From a bacterium (GTDB lineage: Bacteria > Latescibacterota > UBA2968), in contig JAPUJS010000103.1 of assembly GCA_027296045.1 (NCBI GenBank), positions 1 to 9,131 of the forward strand: a DNA stretch of 9,131 nucleotides, given 5' to 3'. Positions 6,911 to 9,131 of this stretch are shown here, one piece after another (position 1 is the first letter of the stretch; each line of letters opens with the position of its first letter). Below the pieces are notes generated by a model that did not search any database, was not told the origin of the DNA, and worked only from the letters and a program-made list of their open reading frames with translations. The translations under genes were made by a program, and so were the position numbers.

Positions 6911-7744
6911 ATGAATGCAGCCACAACTCCCCAGGCTCAGAACGAGTCGAACCAGACGGATTCTCAGGTTCATCCCATGTCTGAATATGAAAAGTTTCTC
7001 TTTGACCTCAAGGGCTTTCTCGTCATCCCTGGAGTCCTCACCGAGAAGGAAGTTCGAATCGTGCGGGAACACATTAAAACGTATACGGAAAACCCCGAAA
7101 GCCTTCTTGAACATCACCGAGCACCGATGGCTGGACCGGCTGAATTTATCATTGATCACCCACGGGTCATGGGCATCTTGCAAGAAATGATCGACCCAAG
7201 ACGGGAGCGCATTCGCTTAGAAAGCATCTTTATTTCCAGCCGATCCGTCGAAAACACCAGCAATCAGTGGCGGCCACACGTGGGAGGAACCAATCTCGAT
7301 CCCTCCCTAACCTACCGTTTTCACAACGGTCGCATCTACAGCGGAATGACGCGCATTGTTTGGGAACTGAACGAGGTCAAAAAGGGGCAGGGCGGCACGT
7401 GCCTGGTTCCAGGCTCGCACAAAGCCAATCTGGCTTCCGCCCAGGAAGGGAATTGGCCAGAGGAAGCGGACGATCCGGACTCTGGCGTTTGGGAGACCTA
7501 TGGATGTCCGCCGGGAAGTCTGGTCGTGTTCTCGGAAGGCGTGCGACACACCGGGTCCCAATGGACAAATCCCGACAATCCCCGCTGTGCCATCCTTATG
7601 GCTTATAACCACGTTGCGGTTCGCCATCATGAACCCAAACCCTGCATGAATCCAGTGGTGATCGGCGGCATGTCCGAAGAGCGTCAGGGATTTTTCAAGG
7701 ACGTTTGGGTCCTTAGCAACGATCGGCGAAACAGAAAAAAATAG
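6911..7744 (+). CDS. PhyH-type (phytanoyl-CoA dioxygenase family) Fe(II)/2-oxoglutarate enzyme with HxG motif
   Basis: A 277-residue member of the PhyH family of non-haem iron oxygenases. Family features are the N-terminal segment FDLKGFLVIPGVLT (31-44), MTRIVWELNEV (146-156), GGTCLVPGSHKAN (161-173), PPGSLVVFSEGVRHTGSQWT (200-219) and the following Arg225. By comparison with human PAHX (His175, Asp177, His264, Arg275), His123 and His213 would bind iron and Arg225, 12 residues after His213, would bind the 2-oxoglutarate carboxylate. The usual HxD motif reads His-Val-Gly here (PHVGGT, 122-127), so the Asp ligand is missing or comes from elsewhere. The substrate is unknown; bacterial relatives hydroxylate very varied small molecules, so phytanoyl-CoA should not be assumed. 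AGGAGG at 6897-6902, 8 bases before the ATG, is a near-ideal ribosome site. The gene lies between the sugar-acid enzyme and the sulfatase and is probably co-transcribed with both. Confidence 0.88.
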   Translation: MNAATTPQAQNESNQTDSQVHPMSEYEKFLFDLKGFLVIPGVLTEKEVRIVREHIKTYTENPESLLEHHRAPMAGPAEFIIDHPRVMGILQEMIDPRRERIRLESIFISSRSVENTSNQWRPHVGGTNLDPSLTYRFHNGRIYSGMTRIVWELNEVKKGQGGTCLVPGSHKANLASAQEGNWPEEADDPDSGVWETYGCPPGSLVVFSEGVRHTGSQWTNPDNPRCAILMAYNHVAVRHHEPKPCMNPVVIGGMSEERQGFFKDVWVLSNDRRNRKK

Positions 7745-7752
7745 GAGAAAAA

Positions 7753-7764
7753 ATATGATCATAT
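7753..7764. repeat. 12-bp perfect palindrome ATATGATCATAT
   Basis: The palindrome spans the start of the short leader ORF, between the dioxygenase stop and the sulfatase start. Its core ATGATCAT also occurs in the palindrome at 5323-5334. Confidence 0.4.
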
Positions 7765-7796
7765 GGACTTTTAAATGGTGGGGAGGTGCGACGTGA
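7755..7796 (+). CDS. candidate 13-residue leader peptide upstream of the sulfatase
   Basis: The frame MIIWTFKWWGGAT starts at an ATG preceded by its own AGGAG (7743-7747, spacing 7). It ends in a TGA (7794-7796) that overlaps the sulfatase GTG start at 7793 as GTGA. Its last codons run through the sulfatase ribosome binding site. Three of 13 residues are Trp. This arrangement is typical of translational coupling, in which ribosomes finishing a short ORF re-start on the next gene. No attenuator hairpin is evident. It could be a chance ORF, but the ribosome site and the exact stop/start overlap together are suggestive. Confidence 0.4.
   Translation: MIIWTFKWWGGAT
7782..7786 (+). promoter_or_regulatory. 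ribosome binding site that fixes the sulfatase start
   Basis: GGAGG lies 6 bases before GTG 7793. It is downstream of the in-frame ATG at 7775, so it cannot serve that ATG. Confidence 0.75.
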
Positions 7797-9115
7797 ATCG
7801 ACCCCATATCGTATTCGTGCATACAGACCAGCAGCACCACCTCGCCGTGTCTGCCTATGGGAACACGGATGTGTCCACTCCGAATATGGACCGGCTGGTA
7901 AAAGATGGGATAGCCTTCAGGCGATCCTACAGCGCAAATCCCGTGTGTTGTCCGGCACGGGCAAGCTGGTACACGGGACGTATGTCGGTAGAACACGGCG
8001 TAATTGGCAACAGGTTGAACATAGATCCAGACATGCCGGACCTGGGACAGTGGCTGACAGAACACACAGATTACGAATGTGTGTACTCGGGAAAATGGCA
8101 CGTGACGGGTCGGGATGTGGAACAGAGCTTTCGGGTCCTCTATGGCAGGCATCCTTACGGGGAACTGCAGGACTCCGGAGCTGCCCGTTCTGCATGCCAG
8201 TACATGGCCCATCACGCCAGCTCTGGATCCAATCGACCTTTCTTCCTATCCGTAGGCCTCCTGAACCCGCACGACTGCTGTTATGTGTGCGGCTTCAACG
8301 GACCGCTGGGAAAATACGGAATGGCCCCCGAGCTACCGGACTTACCAGAGCTGCCTGACAATTTTGATATCGACCTCCTGCCACCTAACCAGAAGAATCG
8401 GGTAGGACATTGGACGCAGACGGACTGGCAGTATTATGTGTATCAATGCTACCGCATGGTGGAAACTGTGGATGCACAGATCGGGTTGATTTATGACACG
8501 CTTGAAAGCAGTGGACTTATCGATAACACTCTGGTTATTTTTTCTGCAGACCATGGCGAAGGATCCGCTCATCACAGACGAATATTGAAGGGATTTTTCG
8601 AGGAAGAGTCGTGGGCGGTTCCGCTCGTTATTTCGCAACGCGGCACTCTGGACAGCGGGCGGACGGATTCCTCACATCTGATTTCCGGTATCGACATACC
8701 GGCCACCATATGCGACTATGCAGGGGCACCTCCACTGCCCAACGCTACAATCGCAACCAGCCTGAGGCCACTACTGGAAGGAACGGAAACCGTTTCCTGG
8801 CGGGAATACATCGTCGGTGAAAATGGTTCGGCGATTGCCATTCGTGACGAGCGATACAAGTCTATCCTCTACGATTCCGGCGAGCGCAGCTTGTATGATC
8901 TGTCGGACGATTCCCTGGAGAAACGAAACCTCGCGCACGAATCCAGCTACGACAAAGTCAAAATGAAACACGCCGGCTATTTGGCCGAATACGCGGATAC
9001 TGTGATCCCGCGCAGTGGCCCGGATGAGACCGGTATCTTGAGCGCGGTATGCGAAGAAAGAATGCCTCGGCTGCGCGGGGGAAGCTGGGCGGCAGAAGAG
9101 GAGGTGGGAGGATGA
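7793..9115 (+). CDS. Cys-type sulfatase (alkaline phosphatase superfamily, family S1)
   Basis: A 440-residue type I sulfatase that hydrolyses a sulfate ester, probably on a sugar or other small molecule. The N-terminus RPHIVFVHTDQQ carries metal-binding Asp12. The signature Cys52-Cys-Pro54-Ala-Arg56 (CxPxR) provides the Cys to be oxidised to formylglycine. Other core residues are Lys101 and His103 in SGKWHVTG, His160 in LLNPHDCC, Asp253-His254 in SADHGEG and Lys266 in RILKGFFEE. The C-terminal subdomain has the usual SLYDLSDDSLEKRNLA segment. The GTG start is chosen because GGAGG lies 6 bases upstream and the protein then begins MNRPHIV, typical of the family; the ATG at 7775 has no ribosome site and adds an atypical hexapeptide. 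No signal peptide is visible, so it probably acts in the cytoplasm and needs a formylglycine-generating enzyme not present in this window. The stop overlaps the next start (ATGA). Confidence 0.95.
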   Translation: MNRPHIVFVHTDQQHHLAVSAYGNTDVSTPNMDRLVKDGIAFRRSYSANPVCCPARASWYTGRMSVEHGVIGNRLNIDPDMPDLGQWLTEHTDYECVYSGKWHVTGRDVEQSFRVLYGRHPYGELQDSGAARSACQYMAHHASSGSNRPFFLSVGLLNPHDCCYVCGFNGPLGKYGMAPELPDLPELPDNFDIDLLPPNQKNRVGHWTQTDWQYYVYQCYRMVETVDAQIGLIYDTLESSGLIDNTLVIFSADHGEGSAHHRRILKGFFEEESWAVPLVISQRGTLDSGRTDSSHLISGIDIPATICDYAGAPPLPNATIATSLRPLLEGTETVSWREYIVGENGSAIAIRDERYKSILYDSGERSLYDLSDDSLEKRNLAHESSYDKVKMKHAGYLAEYADTVIPRSGPDETGILSAVCEERMPRLRGGSWAAEEEVGG

Positions 9116-9131
9116 CACAGATAAACAACCG
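9112..9131 (+). CDS. start of the next gene in the operon (cut by the window end)
   Basis: The ATG at 9112 overlaps the sulfatase TGA as ATGA and is preceded by GAGGTG at 9101-9106, 5 bases away. Only MTQINN and part of one more codon are visible, so no function can be assigned. The overlap implies translational coupling to the sulfatase. Confidence 0.6.

Noticed and set aside
7775..7792. ATG at 7775 as the sulfatase start
   Set aside because: The GGAGG at 7782-7786 lies downstream of it; GTG 7793 gives the usual family N-terminus.
7307..8215. 302-codon minus-strand frame
   Set aside because: It is antisense to the well-supported dioxygenase and sulfatase genes.
1..9131. CRISPR array, tRNA, rRNA, defence system or secondary-metabolite cluster
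   Set aside because: No regularly spaced repeats, tRNA-like cloverleaf, rRNA sequence, nuclease/ATPase defence genes or assembly-line enzymes were seen.

Overview
The window looks like accessory DNA of a heterotrophic, probably uncultivated bacterium. All convincing genes lie on the + strand, most have strong Shine-Dalgarno sequences, and GC content is moderate. The gene families are prolyl peptidases, a hydroxyproline-type dehydratase, an enolase-superfamily sugar-acid enzyme, a PhyH-type dioxygenase and a Cys-type sulfatase. From general knowledge these are greatly expanded in sponge-associated lineages such as Poribacteria, and in some Latescibacterota and Planctomycetota. That placement is an inference and cannot be proved here.

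Layout. (1) About 1-600: the 3' end of an IS91-like transposase on the minus strand, joined at about 595-605 to (2) the C-terminal catalytic part of an M24 Xaa-Pro aminopeptidase that has lost its N-terminal domain (to 1232). (3) 1368-3584: a leaderless S9B dipeptidyl-peptidase-IV-like serine peptidase. (4) 3633-4676: a proline-racemase-superfamily protein with a Ser/Thr active-site pair, most likely a trans-3-hydroxyproline dehydratase rather than a racemase. (5) 4677-5653: a 977-base region without a convincing intact gene. It holds a short broken reading frame, a 26-bp near-palindrome, an AT-rich promoter-like island and two more inverted repeats. (6) 5654 to the end: a probable operon of an enolase-superfamily (mandelate racemase type) dehydratase, a PhyH-type dioxygenase with an HxG instead of HxD iron motif, a 13-codon Trp-rich leader ORF, a Cys-type sulfatase, and the first codons of a further gene overlapping the sulfatase stop.

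How the genes may work together (inference). The left cluster fits use of proline- or hydroxyproline-rich peptides such as collagen fragments: Xaa-Pro cleavage, then conversion of a hydroxyproline. The right cluster fits use of sulfated sugars or sugar acids: desulfation, dehydration of a sugar acid, and an oxidative step. None of the full-length proteins shows a signal peptide, so both sets would act on imported small substrates in the cytoplasm. Degradation of animal extracellular matrix in a host is one unifying explanation. No CRISPR array, tRNA, rRNA, defence system or classical biosynthetic cluster was seen.
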